Assembly (NCBI RefSeq): GCF_000495795.1
Contig: NZ_AWGD01000008.1
Coordinates: 186,001 to 250,000 of the forward strand
Direction: 5' to 3'
Origin: Asticcacaulis sp. AC460
Lineage (GTDB): Bacteria > Pseudomonadota > Alphaproteobacteria > Caulobacterales > Caulobacteraceae
DNA: 64,000 bases
Each line of letters opens with the position of its first letter. Positions within the stretch are counted from its first letter, which is position 1. The notes beneath the pieces are model-generated. The model saw only the letters and a program-made list of their open reading frames with translations. It was not told where the DNA came from and did no database searches. Shown in pieces: positions 42,901 to 52,696 of this stretch. Both the position numbers and the translations under genes were made by a program.

Positions 42901-43408
42901 CTCCGCCGGCTTCTTCCAGGACGCGGCGGCGGTTCTGCGGTTTGGCGGCGATCAGTTCCGAGATCTGGCCCTGACGGACCAGGGCCGGAGAATTGGCGCC
43001 GGTCGAGGCGTCGGCGAACAGCAACTGGACGTCGCGGGCTCGGACCTCCTTGCCGTTGATGCGGTAGGACGAACCGGCGCCGCGGTCGATGCGGCGGGCG
43101 ACGTCCAGCACCGGCTGGTCGGTGAAGGGCTGGGGCGCCAGGCGGTCGGAATTGTCGATGGTGAGCGTGACTTCAGCCCAGTTGCGCGACGGGCGTTTGT
43201 CGGAACCGGCGAAGATCACGTCGTCCATGCCGGCGCCGCGCATTGCCTTCGCCGAGGTGGCGCCCATGACCCAGCGCAGGGCTTCCAGCAGGTTGGATTT
43301 TCCGCAGCCATTGGGCCCGACAATACCCGTCAGGCCGGGGTCGATGCGGAACTCGGTCGCATCGACGAAGGACTTGAACCCGGAAAGCTTGATCTTCTGA
43401 AACTGCAA
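39938..43408 (-). CDS. smc: Chromosome segregation ATPase SMC
   Basis: 1156 residues. N-terminal ATPase half with Walker A GPNGCGKSN (31-39), two long coiled coils (about 170-490 and 660-1000), a hinge (about 495-650, GYELALAAALGDDLN), and the C-terminal half with the signature LMSGGEQALTA and Walker B VCVLDEVDAPLDDAN. SMC with ScpA and ScpB compacts and aligns the chromosome arms. The three DsbA-like genes lie upstream on the same strand and the ATP synthase F0 genes downstream. Confidence 0.97.
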   Translation of the reverse strand: MQFQKIKLSGFKSFVDATEFRIDPGLTGIVGPNGCGKSNLLEALRWVMGATSAKAMRGAGMDDVIFAGSDKRPSRNWAEVTLTIDNSDRLAPQPFTDQPVLDVARRIDRGAGSSYRINGKEVRARDVQLLFADASTGANSPALVRQGQISELIAAKPQNRRRVLEEAGGVSGLHSRRHEAELRLTAAESNLSRLDDIARELDSALSRLKREARQAEKYKKISAEIRALQKAILHAKWLEVRALLEGAVSDMQAQSTRVETSARAAAVAQTFAIDATEAIPPLREEEAVAATVMHRLTVEKERLDLEEKQAAAEIERLKNELSRLRADFQRELDLSSDGSIQLERLQSSLTRVQAEIADAPSREPELRAAVDAAEAERRQGDAAIEAMAAEQAAQVERQRLEAARLSEAKARFDRIAAQLQTAHNERNALGTFDYGAVDRLKTEAAQGQTDLDAARKAAEELEGARVGLVNAEAQARKTARELEDQLGRMNSEARGLSQILQGGQKANKPVLDEVRPDKGYELALAAALGDDLNLTLSKKNSDALAFWSEDFESRAAHIDLKSLGATPLSTHVRAPAALALRLSTIGVVTAAEAEKLHGQLPVGARLVSREGDLWRWDGLIVRAKAPKPAAVRLAQRNRLDELEADIASLKPRFAEAQTAQTTAADAQRKHEDTVRQARARVPDLERLVRSKQLALEERLRAQTHYEARLEGLEASLARLSGDHGEMENLYRLAVASQSEALDTSTMKATLDAARAIAEGKRQSVMRARAELDQEMSNRAAREGRERTLTRELADWTRRTQDSGSRLIKLEKDQETTRANLEKAQAAPAQFESRRIALVDQLEVAQKRLSTARDALNAAETAKRDGDINLRTAEQEASAAREERAGAQARLEAIQARATEIEAVILDQTGGTPDDLGRKLKEEAIATPADASGAESLLSGLERERDGLGAVNLRAEEEAAEYEGRLDTLGRERADLITAIAKLRDGIDELNAEGRERLLAAFEIINEHFKTLFVSLFGGGSAELRLVESEDPLEAGLEIFACPPGKRLSTMSLMSGGEQALTATALIFGVFLANPAPVCVLDEVDAPLDDANVDRYCRLLAEMRTRTRTRFIAITHNPVTMSRMDRLFGVTMAERGVSQLVSVDLSQAEALVTEDVA

Positions 43409-43519
43409 GGACGGGGGCCAAAAACCGAATTTACTGATTCTTAACGGCTATAATAGGGGCGCGCGCCTGTCGAGGCAAATACCGCCCGCGTCGTTGCATG
43501 ACAGTGGAAAACGCCGCGA

Positions 43520-44221
43520 CTATTTCGCCGCCGCGATGGCCGCGTCCAGGTCTGCGAGTTCGTGGCCTTCGATTTTCTTGCCGTTCACGACGAAGGTCGG
43601 CGTCGACTCGATCTGGTCGGCGTCCATATGGGCATTCATATTATCGTAAAAGGTCGACAACGCCGTCTCGTCCGTGACGCAGGCCTGGACATCGGCTTCC
43701 GTCATGCCGGTCTTGGTGTTGACGTCGCTCAGCACGAAGCCGATGCGCTTGGTGCGGTAATAGATTTCCTGACCCGAATAGAAGCTGTTCAGAACGGCGA
43801 AATATGGTGCGGAATTGGTCGGGTCTTTGCTGCGGTTGACAGCGCAGCGGCCGATCAGAAAGGCCGACAGAGCGTAGGGCCTTGGATTGGTCAGGACTTC
43901 GCGGAAGATGTAGCGGACCTTGCCGGTCTTGACATACTTGGTTTCGAATTCCGGCCACACCGTTTCGTTCCAGTGGGCGCAATGGGGGCAGGCGGCCGAG
44001 GCATATTCGATGACGGTGATCTTTGCCTTGGGATTGCCCAGGGACATGTCGGGCAGCAGGCCGGGCTTCGCCGCCGGAATGACCAGGGCCGGCACCGGCT
44101 TGGCGGGTACAGGTTTGGCGGGGACAGGCTTAACTGGGCCGGCCGCCAGTGTGGGCAGGGCGAGGACGGCCATGCCGAGCAGGGCGGCCGTTATCACAGA
44201 TTTCAAAGCTGAATTGGCCAT
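43520..44221 (-). CDS. DsbA-like thioredoxin-fold protein 1 (CPHC)
   Basis: 233 residues from the ATG at 44221, with AGGAG six bases upstream; the GTG at 44227 is not needed. A signal peptide is followed by a tandem KPVPA linker (three copies) and a DsbA/thioredoxin_4 domain with active site CPHC (78-81) and the cis-Pro motif STPTFVVNG. It should act on periplasmic disulfides. Of the three tandem paralogs it is the most diverged and has the classical CPHC dipeptide found in E. coli DsbA. Confidence 0.9.
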   Translation of the reverse strand: MANSALKSVITAALLGMAVLALPTLAAGPVKPVPAKPVPAKPVPALVIPAAKPGLLPDMSLGNPKAKITVIEYASAACPHCAHWNETVWPEFETKYVKTGKVRYIFREVLTNPRPYALSAFLIGRCAVNRSKDPTNSAPYFAVLNSFYSGQEIYYRTKRIGFVLSDVNTKTGMTEADVQACVTDETALSTFYDNMNAHMDADQIESTPTFVVNGKKIEGHELADLDAAIAAAK

Positions 44222-44246
44222 GATCACTCCTTCCCGATCCCCGCTT

Positions 44247-44903
44247 TTACTTTACGCCCGCAGCCGCGAAAGCGCGTTCGAATTCGGCGAAATCACCGGT
44301 TTTGCGCTTGAATTCAACGCCATTGATAAAAAAGGTCGGTGTCGACCTGACGTGGTGTTCCAGTATGTACTTATCGGCGTTGGTGTAGACGCGGGTCTGA
44401 GCGGTTAGGTCGACCATGCAGGCATCGAACTGTTCCGGTGACAGGCCGACGTCCTTTGCGATTCTCAGTAGTACCGGCCGTACATTGGTGGTTGTGCCGC
44501 CGAAAAACATGATGCTCTGCGAGCGCATGATGGTGTCGACGACTTCGAAATACTTGTCCTTGCCGGCGCACCGGGCCAGCAGGATGCCGGCCATGGCGAC
44601 ATCGTTCGGAGGGGTAAGATATTCTCGCTGGATGTACCTGACCTTGCCGGTGGCGACGTATTTTGCTTCGATCTGCGGCATGACCTCTTCGTTGAACGCA
44701 GCGCAATGGCTGCAGGTCAACGAAACATACTGGATCAGGGTGACCGGAGCGGTTTCGCTGCCTTTGGTCATATCGTCGGAGGCTTCTACGACGACGGCGG
44801 GGTTCGGTTTGGCCTGCGGTGTGGAGGCGACGGCAGGCAGGAGAAGGACGGCCATGCCGAGCATGGCCGTCGCCGTCATGATTTTCAGCGCCGCCCCCTT
44901 CAT
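44247..44903 (-). CDS. DsbA-like thioredoxin-fold protein 2 (CSHC)
   Basis: 218 residues with a signal peptide and a DsbA-like domain. The active site is CSHC (64-67), the cis-Pro loop is STPTFFING, and REYLTPPNDVAMAGILLARCAGKDKYF (about 92-118) is almost the same in paralog 3, which lies 6 bp upstream. This points to recent duplication. The dipeptide between the cysteines sets redox potential, so the role may differ from its neighbours. Confidence 0.9.
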   Translation of the reverse strand: MKGAALKIMTATAMLGMAVLLLPAVASTPQAKPNPAVVVEASDDMTKGSETAPVTLIQYVSLTCSHCAAFNEEVMPQIEAKYVATGKVRYIQREYLTPPNDVAMAGILLARCAGKDKYFEVVDTIMRSQSIMFFGGTTTNVRPVLLRIAKDVGLSPEQFDACMVDLTAQTRVYTNADKYILEHHVRSTPTFFINGVEFKRKTGDFAEFERAFAAAGVK

Positions 44904-44909
44904 GACGTC

Positions 44910-45548
44910 CTACTTCACGCCAGCGTCGAGGAGCGCCTTTTCGAACTCGGCGAAGTCGCCGGTCTTGCGCTCAAACTTCTTGCCGTTGATGAAGAAGGTC
45001 GGAGTCGACGAGACGTCGTTCTCCTTCATGTACTTGTCGACATTGTTCTGAATGCGCTCGATGCCCTTCTGGTCGGTGATGCAGGTGTTGAACTGATCTT
45101 CCGACATGCCGACGCTCTTGGCGATGTTCAGCAGAACCGGCCGGGCATTGGCCGTCGAGTTGCCGGCGAACATTTCGCGCTGCGACTTCATGATGGTGTC
45201 GACGACTTCGAAATACTTGTCCTTGCCGGCGCAGCGGGCCAGCAGGATGCCGGCGGCCGAAACGTCGTTCGGCGGGGTCAGGAATTCGCGGTAGACGTAT
45301 TTGATCTTGCCGGTCTTGATGAATTTCTCTTCGAGCTGCGGCATGACCGTCTCATTAAACTCGGCGCAGTGGGCGCAGGTGACCGAGGCATATTCGATCA
45401 GGGTCACCTTGGCGGTCTCGCCGCCCTTGCTCATGTCGTCGGCGGTCACGGCACCCGGCTTGGCGCCGCAGGCGGCCAGAACCAGGGCCGAGGCGGCAAA
45501 AAGGGCCACGGCGGCGACGCGGCGGCTAAGGTGAGAAAAAGTTTGCAT
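44910..45548 (-). CDS. DsbA-like thioredoxin-fold lipoprotein 3 (CAHC)
   Basis: 212 residues. The N-terminus ends in lipobox LAAC (Cys27), so this paralog is membrane-anchored. The DsbA-like domain has active site CAHC (58-61) and STPTFFING. It is the first gene of the trio and is followed by paralog 2 after 6 bp. The 5' side (45549-45667) is a short gap before a 144-bp repeat. Confidence 0.9.
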   Translation of the reverse strand: MQTFSHLSRRVAAVALFAASALVLAACGAKPGAVTADDMSKGGETAKVTLIEYASVTCAHCAEFNETVMPQLEEKFIKTGKIKYVYREFLTPPNDVSAAGILLARCAGKDKYFEVVDTIMKSQREMFAGNSTANARPVLLNIAKSVGMSEDQFNTCITDQKGIERIQNNVDKYMKENDVSSTPTFFINGKKFERKTGDFAEFEKALLDAGVK

Positions 45549-45667
45549 CGGAAAACCCCGTAGTTAGACGCGTCCTTGCGCCCTTATGGCTTTGAGAACA
45601 GTGCGCCGCCCGCTTTGTCAACCGCATTTTAATAGCACGGATTGCGCTCAATTTATGGCGGGTCGTC

Positions 45668-45811
45668 AGAGACTGTATTGGAAATTCGTCAGGCTGAGCC
45701 GAAAAGGGCTGGTCTCGAGAACCGGAGCGGAGCGTACTTAAGTACGTGAGCACCGGAAGCGCAGAAAACTGTCCGTTGCAGGCCAGCATGGCGGGTTTCC
45801 AAACAGTCTCT
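45668..45811 (-). repeat. 144-bp inverted-repeat element, copy 2 (inverted)
   Basis: Same element as 908-1051, in opposite orientation: AGAGACTGT at 45668 and AAACAGTCTCT ending at 45811. The core differs from copies 1 and 3 at only a few bases (for example CGTACTTAAGTACG for CGTACTTGAGTACG). Its right end directly touches the stop codon of the DciA-like gene, sharing one base. Confidence 0.85.
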
Positions 45812-46371
45812 CAGGGTGAGCGCAGTTTCTGGTGCCGCATGACCGATCGCCCCAGTTTCAGCAGGGCGGCGCGGACCTTGTCGTCGCCGACATCACCCAG
45901 TTGCTGTTGCAGGGCCAGGTCTTCCGCGGCGCTCAGGGGCGCCGGTTTCGGCGGCGGGACCTTGCGCGGCGCCACGGTGAGCGGTCCCTGGATGATGCGC
46001 AGCCGGTCGACCGGCTTGCCGCCCAGGAACAGGTTGATCCGATCGACCAACGGGCCGGCCTGGTGCTGGATCAGCGGCGCATAGGCGCCGGCGACACGAA
46101 TTTCGAGCGCCCCGCCTTGCGAGCTTCCGGCGCGGCCCTTGATCAGGCGGACGGGTTCGCACAGTTTGGCCAGTTTTTCGCCGGCGATTTCAGGCCAGCG
46201 CCGCTGCAGGCGGTGGGCGGGATCGTCCTGGCCTTCAAAACGCGCCTCCAGGCTTTTCATCAGCGGCTGAACCTGCTTCTTTACTGGCGGTGGCGCCTTG
46301 GGCGCGCGCCGGGTACGAGTCATGCGCAGGATTCGCAACGAGTCTTCGAGCGATGGCAGAGAGCGTTTCAT
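45811..46371 (-). CDS. dciA: DciA-like protein (DUF721)
   Basis: 186 residues. The DUF721 domain is visible as RWPEIAGEKLAKLCEPVRLI followed by GGALEIRVAGAYAPLIQHQAGPLVDRIN (about 58-115); DciA proteins of this type load the replicative helicase in bacteria lacking DnaC. The N-terminus is basic and the tail is Pro-rich and Gln-rich. The ATG at 46371 and the mutY ATG at 46374 point away from each other with only 2 bp between them. The stop codon lies at the edge of the 144-bp repeat. Confidence 0.82.
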   Translation of the reverse strand: MKRSLPSLEDSLRILRMTRTRRAPKAPPPVKKQVQPLMKSLEARFEGQDDPAHRLQRRWPEIAGEKLAKLCEPVRLIKGRAGSSQGGALEIRVAGAYAPLIQHQAGPLVDRINLFLGGKPVDRLRIIQGPLTVAPRKVPPPKPAPLSAAEDLALQQQLGDVGDDKVRAALLKLGRSVMRHQKLRSP

Positions 46372-46373
46372 AG

Positions 46374-47444
46374 ATGGCGATTATAAAGAAAGACGCGGTG
46401 CTTGTCTCGCGTTTACGCAGCGATCTGCTGAGCTGGTACGATCGTCACGGCCGCGACCTGCCGTGGCGAAAAGGGGCGCGCGATCCTTACCGGGTGTGGC
46501 TGTCGGAGGTCATGCTGCAGCAGACCACGACGGCCCATGCCGCGCCTTACTATGCCCGTTTCCTGGAGTTGTGTCCGACAGTGGCCGACCTGGCCGCGGC
46601 GGAGGACGGCGTGGTGATGGGGCAGTGGGCCGGGCTGGGCTACTATGCCCGGGCGCGCCGGCTGCTGGAATGCGCCCGGGTGGTTATGCGCGATCATGGC
46701 GGCCAGTTTCCGGATACGGAAGAGGCGCTGCTGCGGCTGCCGGGGTTCGGCCCCTATACCGCGGCGGCGGTAGCGGCGATTGCTTTCGACAGGCCGGCCA
46801 ATGTGGTCGACGGTAATATTGAGCGGGTCATGGCGCGGCTCTATGCCATCGAAACGCCTTTGCCGGCAGGGCGGGCAGAGGTGCGCGAAGCCGCGGCGCA
46901 ATGGGTTTTGGCTGAACGTGCGGGTGACTGGCCCCAGGCGCTGATGGACCTGGCCAACCAGGTCTGCCGGCCGAAGTCACCTGCCTGCCTGCTGTGTCCG
47001 CTGACGGACGGGTGTCTGGCTTTTGAGGGAGGCGATCCGGACCGGTTCCCGGTCAAGCTGACCAAGGCGCCCAAGCCGAGGCGCGAAGGGATTGTATTCG
47101 TTGTGACCGACGGCGTCTCGGTGATTGTGGAGCGGCGTGAGGACAAGGGGCTGCTGGGCGGAATGCTGGGCCTTCCACATACCGAATGGGTTTCGGAAAT
47201 GCGTGATGTTCAACACTTGTTTGACCTTAAATATCAACATATTGGCGCCTATGAACATGTGTTTACGCACTTTGCCCTGACGCAGCAGGTGTGGTTGGCG
47301 CGGGTGTCGACCGCCGATCTGACCGACCTCCTGCGTCGCCATAATGCCTATCAGGCTTTGCTGCTGACGGAGTCCAAATCCCTCCCGACCGTGTTCGCCA
47401 AGGCCCTGAGGTCCTTATCAAGTCTTAATCATACCGACAGCTAA
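46374..47444 (+). CDS. mutY: Adenine DNA glycosylase MutY
   Basis: 356 residues. Removes A mispaired with 8-oxoG or G. HhH-GPD core with catalytic Glu in SEVMLQQTTT, helix-hairpin-helix LPGFGPYTAAA, catalytic Asp in NVVDGNIERV, and the [4Fe-4S] ligands C-x6-C-x2-C-x5-C in CRPKSPACLLCPLTDGC. The C-terminal NUDIX-like domain reads the 8-oxoG partner (GLLGGMLGLPHTEW). The start lies 2 bp from the divergent dciA start, so either leader is very short or a downstream GTG (46398) is used. Confidence 0.95.
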   Translation: MAIIKKDAVLVSRLRSDLLSWYDRHGRDLPWRKGARDPYRVWLSEVMLQQTTTAHAAPYYARFLELCPTVADLAAAEDGVVMGQWAGLGYYARARRLLECARVVMRDHGGQFPDTEEALLRLPGFGPYTAAAVAAIAFDRPANVVDGNIERVMARLYAIETPLPAGRAEVREAAAQWVLAERAGDWPQALMDLANQVCRPKSPACLLCPLTDGCLAFEGGDPDRFPVKLTKAPKPRREGIVFVVTDGVSVIVERREDKGLLGGMLGLPHTEWVSEMRDVQHLFDLKYQHIGAYEHVFTHFALTQQVWLARVSTADLTDLLRRHNAYQALLLTESKSLPTVFAKALRSLSSLNHTDS

Positions 47445-47503
47445 CAGGCATCGGTTTCACCTGATCCTGCCATTAAGTTTCCCATATTGCATGGAGACGG
47501 ATC

Positions 47504-47914
47504 ATGAAGCGGGCATGGGTGGCGATTGTGGCAGGTGCAGCTGCGGCGGCTCTGGGCGTTTCAGCCCTGGCTGCCGAGCCTGTATATCTGGGTGATGTCC
47601 GCATCGTGCACCAGCCGCCCCCCAGCGGCTACCAGCCCGAAGGCACCAATTTTGACCTGGAGGATCAGGGCAAGACGTTCGACATCTCTTGCACGATCGC
47701 GGCGGATGGCCGGCTCTCGGCGTGCGAAGCCGGCGAAAACGACCTCTACGACCAGAAGTTCGTCGATATCGCCACGGCGAATGTCAGCCAGTGGGTGGTG
47801 GCGCCGCAAACCGTCGCGGGCGGGCCTGCCGCCGGAAAAACCCTGATTGTGACGGTACAGTTCAATCGCACAGATCAGACCAACCTGGCTGCTGCGTCCG
47901 ACGGCGCAAAATAA
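47504..47914 (+). CDS. Small secreted TonB_C-like protein, paralog 1
   Basis: 136 residues with a signal peptide ending near ALAAE. The mature part has SGYQPEGTNFDLEDQGKTFDISCTIAADGRLSACEA (about 44-78), then VSQWVVAPQTVAGGPAAGKTLIVTVQF. The strand pattern with a paired Cys and a final W...P...G..V.V.F segment resembles the C-terminal domain of TonB, without the TonB membrane anchor. The next gene (47996-48406) is a clear paralog. Function unknown; secretion to the periplasm is likely. Confidence 0.7.
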   Translation: MKRAWVAIVAGAAAAALGVSALAAEPVYLGDVRIVHQPPPSGYQPEGTNFDLEDQGKTFDISCTIAADGRLSACEAGENDLYDQKFVDIATANVSQWVVAPQTVAGGPAAGKTLIVTVQFNRTDQTNLAAASDGAK

Positions 47915-47930
47915 TTGACATAAATGTCAA
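47915..47930. promoter_or_regulatory. 16-bp palindromic operator-like site
   Basis: TTGACATAAATGTCAA is a perfect inverted repeat (7-bp arms, AA centre), and a further AATGTCA follows at 47932-47938. It starts with TTGACA, which could be a -35 element, so a repressor bound here would cover the promoter of the second paralog gene. No -10 is convincing. Confidence 0.45.
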
Positions 47931-47995
47931 AAATGTCATCATCCCATCATACGGTACGAGTCGTAACCGGATAAAGAGAGGCGGGAGGTTGGCGT

Positions 47996-48406
47996 ATGGT
48001 GTGGCGTTTTCGCGATATCCGGCCGGTTGCCGTAGGTATAATCCTGGTCTGCCCGACCCTGGTTTGGGCGCAAGGTCTGATCGCCATCGACGATCTCAAC
48101 ATCATATACCAGCCCGAACCGGCGCACTATCAACCGTCCGGCGACGATCTCGATCTCGCCGACGAGGGCAAGTCGTTCGAGGTTACCTGTGTGGTCAGTT
48201 CGTCAGGGCGCCTGATGGACTGCGAAGCCGAGGACAATGATATGGCCGACCAGAAATTTGTCGAGGTCGCCGTGGAGAGTGTTGGCAAATGGGTGGTCGG
48301 CACCGAAACGCTGTCAGGTGAAAACGCCGTTGGGCGCCTGGTGACCATTACCTGCCGGTTCCGGCTCGAAGGCGGTGAAGAGCGGACGTCGATAGCCGCG
48401 CGCTAA
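47996..48406 (+). CDS. Small secreted TonB_C-like protein, paralog 2
   Basis: 136 residues, a paralog of the preceding gene: PAHYQPSGDDLDLADEGKSFEVTCVVSSSGRLMDCEAEDND aligns with the same region there (about 44-83), as do DQKFV and KWVVGTETL. A signal-like N-terminus ends near VWAQ. It ends before the deacetylase gene by 21 bp. The pair arose by tandem duplication; each may be an orphan TonB_C-like domain protein. Confidence 0.7.
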   Translation: MVWRFRDIRPVAVGIILVCPTLVWAQGLIAIDDLNIIYQPEPAHYQPSGDDLDLADEGKSFEVTCVVSSSGRLMDCEAEDNDMADQKFVEVAVESVGKWVVGTETLSGENAVGRLVTITCRFRLEGGEERTSIAAR

Positions 48407-48427
48407 ATCCGGTGCTAGGATCAGGCC

Positions 48428-50637
<2,210 letters not shown>

Positions 50638-50707
50638 GTTTTGTTCTCAATTCCGTATTGCGACCGGTGTCACAGCGTGAAATTGTGCCGGATCCACGGA
50701 GGACAAC

Positions 50708-51259
50708 ATGAAAACGATGATGTGGTATGCGGTGGCCGGTGCGGCCGTGGCTCTGGCCGGATGTACGAACGAAAAGCCGGCGGATATCGCCTCGGCCAGC
50801 GAGGTGGCGGAGATGTCGGCCCTGGCCGGCGATATCATCACCGATGTGGCTGCGGCCGATCTGCCACCCGAGGTCATGGCGACAGCGTTGAAGGCGATTC
50901 CCGGCATGACGATCAGCGAGGCCAAGCGCAAGGAACGTGACGGCCGGGTCTATTACGATGTCGAAGGCAAGCGGCCGGACGGTTCCGATGTCGAACTCGA
51001 CCTGCTGCAGGACGGGACTGCGTTCAAGGTCGTCGAGATTCAGCGTGATATCGCCTGGGCGGATGCGCCCGCCGATGTCCGCGCTACCGCTGAAGCCTCA
51101 GCAAAGACGGTCGTGCCGGTGCGGGTGATCGAAAGCATCGAAAGCGACGGCAGTGTGATCTATGAGCTGTTCGCCGAGGGCAAGCCGGCCAAGCCTTCGC
51201 TGGAGGTCCGCGTCAAGGACGGTAAGGCCGAAGTCCTGACCGAAGAATGGCCGCACTAA
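50708..51259 (+). CDS. PepSY-like lipoprotein
   Basis: 183 residues from the ATG at 50708, with ACGGAGGA upstream. Lipobox LAGC (Cys about 19). The rest looks like two PepSY-type repeats: VMATALKAIPGMTISEAKRKERDGRVYYDVEGKRPDGSDVELDLL (about 57-101) and VRATAEASAKTVVPVRVIESIESDGSVIYELFAEGKPAKPSLEVRV (about 121-166). PepSY domains are often protease-inhibitory or regulatory in the envelope. Its promoter region shares the GANTC cluster with ccrM and may be cell-cycle regulated. Confidence 0.78.
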   Translation: MKTMMWYAVAGAAVALAGCTNEKPADIASASEVAEMSALAGDIITDVAAADLPPEVMATALKAIPGMTISEAKRKERDGRVYYDVEGKRPDGSDVELDLLQDGTAFKVVEIQRDIAWADAPADVRATAEASAKTVVPVRVIESIESDGSVIYELFAEGKPAKPSLEVRVKDGKAEVLTEEWPH

Positions 51260-51260
51260 T

Positions 51261-51875
51261 TTATTCGGCCGCGCCCAGCGGCAACGCCAACTGCTGCAGG
51301 GTCGACCAGGACATCCGATGGACGGGCGAGGGGCCGTGGACGCGCAGGGCCTCCAAGTGGGCGGCCGCCTGATAACCCTTGTGACGCTTGAAGCCGTACT
51401 GCGGATAGACGGCGTCCAGTTCGATCATGATGCGGTCGCGCGCCGTCTTGGCCAGGATCGAGGCGGCGGCAATCGACAGCGACAGGGCGTCGCCGCCGAT
51501 GACGGCCGTCGCCGGCACGGTCAGTTGTTTCGGACAGCGGTTGCCGTCGATCAGGGCGTGGTGGGCGCAAGGATCGATTGCCATCACGGCGCGCGTCATG
51601 CCTTCCATCGTGGCGGCCAGGATGTTCATGCTGTCGATGTCTTCGACCGACATGGTGATCACCGACCAGGCGACGGCGGCGTCTTTGATCAGAGGTTCCA
51701 AATGGAACCGGCGGGCTTCGGTCAGGGCCTTGGAATCGTCGATACCGTCGGGCGTGCGCGCCGGGTCCAGAATGACCGCGGCGACGCAGACCGGCCCGGC
51801 GCAGGGGCCGCGGCCGGCTTCGTCGACGCCGCACACCAGACCGGCAAAGCGCTGTTCATGGAAAAAATCCGCCAT
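51261..51875 (-). CDS. rnhB: Ribonuclease HII
   Basis: 204 residues. The catalytic motif is GVDEAGRGPCAGPV, with Asp18 and Glu19, plus the later Asp residues in IDDSKALTEARR and DRIMIELDAVYP. It removes ribonucleotides from DNA and RNA primers. The stop lies just beside that of the lipoprotein gene. In the Caulobacter lineage rnhB is a common ccrM neighbour, as I recall, which fits here. Confidence 0.95.
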   Translation of the reverse strand: MADFFHEQRFAGLVCGVDEAGRGPCAGPVCVAAVILDPARTPDGIDDSKALTEARRFHLEPLIKDAAVAWSVITMSVEDIDSMNILAATMEGMTRAVMAIDPCAHHALIDGNRCPKQLTVPATAVIGGDALSLSIAAASILAKTARDRIMIELDAVYPQYGFKRHKGYQAAAHLEALRVHGPSPVHRMSWSTLQQLALPLGAAE

Positions 51876-51893
51876 GAACCGTCTTTAGACGAT

Positions 51894-52619
51894 TCATCGC
51901 CGTTTGCCAAAGGTCGGGCGTACGGCCCCGGGCGCCAGCGGATTGCCGGCGGACGCGGGCGTGTAGCGCGGTTGGGGCGCCGGCGCCGGGGCAGCCTCGC
52001 GCACCATCGGCACGCCGCGCGATGGACCGAAGTCGAACACCGGCTTGTGCGGCTCGGCATAGGCGGGACGGGAGTCCTCGGGCTCCGGGGCGTCGAAAAC
52101 GCGGGCGATATCAGCGACGCCACCTTTCGGGTCATCACCGAAGCGGTTGGGCCCCGGCGTGCCGGGCAGGACCATCAGCACGAACATGACAATATTACCC
52201 AGGAAGCCGACCAGGCTCAGGATCGAGCTCTGGGTTGAAGCGGCCATGATATTGTCGGGATTGCCCGATGCGATCGCGGCAAACATCTGCATGTTGGTGA
52301 CGTTGGCGAAGACGCCGGGGGCATACAGCAGCAACCACCAGGCGGACTTGTTCGTGTCGTGAAGCCGGCGGACCGTGACGGCCAGATTGGGCAGCAGGCA
52401 GGCCAAGGCAAACACCATGATGAAGCCCATCAGTGCGGCACTTCCGCCAACGGCCGCGCCGGCATTGCGATCAGCAATGCTGCCGACGACGCTTATCATC
52501 ATGATGGCGATCAGGACGAAGGCCACTAGGAACTGGAACAACTGGAACAGCCAATATTCGGACCGGCGCGCACGCCCCCGGAAATCGGCATACTTCATAA
52601 ATGGCTTGAACATCAGCAT
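51894..52619 (-). CDS. DUF805 membrane protein with long tail
   Basis: 241 residues. Four membrane helices (about 20-155) with the DUF805 pattern YADFRGRARRSEYW at the start, VRRLHDTNKSAWW in the middle and the post-helix PGTPGPNRFGDDP. A Pro/Ala-rich soluble tail of about 75 residues ends in RPTFGKRR. Family role is unknown. It is the second DUF805 gene in the window (partial at 3-92). Confidence 0.85.
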   Translation of the reverse strand: MLMFKPFMKYADFRGRARRSEYWLFQLFQFLVAFVLIAIMMISVVGSIADRNAGAAVGGSAALMGFIMVFALACLLPNLAVTVRRLHDTNKSAWWLLLYAPGVFANVTNMQMFAAIASGNPDNIMAASTQSSILSLVGFLGNIVMFVLMVLPGTPGPNRFGDDPKGGVADIARVFDAPEPEDSRPAYAEPHKPVFDFGPSRGVPMVREAAPAPAPQPRYTPASAGNPLAPGAVRPTFGKRR

Positions 52620-52696
52620 CGGTGCACCCTCTTTCCCGGTAACTGGATAAGAGGGGTTTTACCCCAGCGGGTTGAAGTTTCCGCAAAGGAAGGTGG

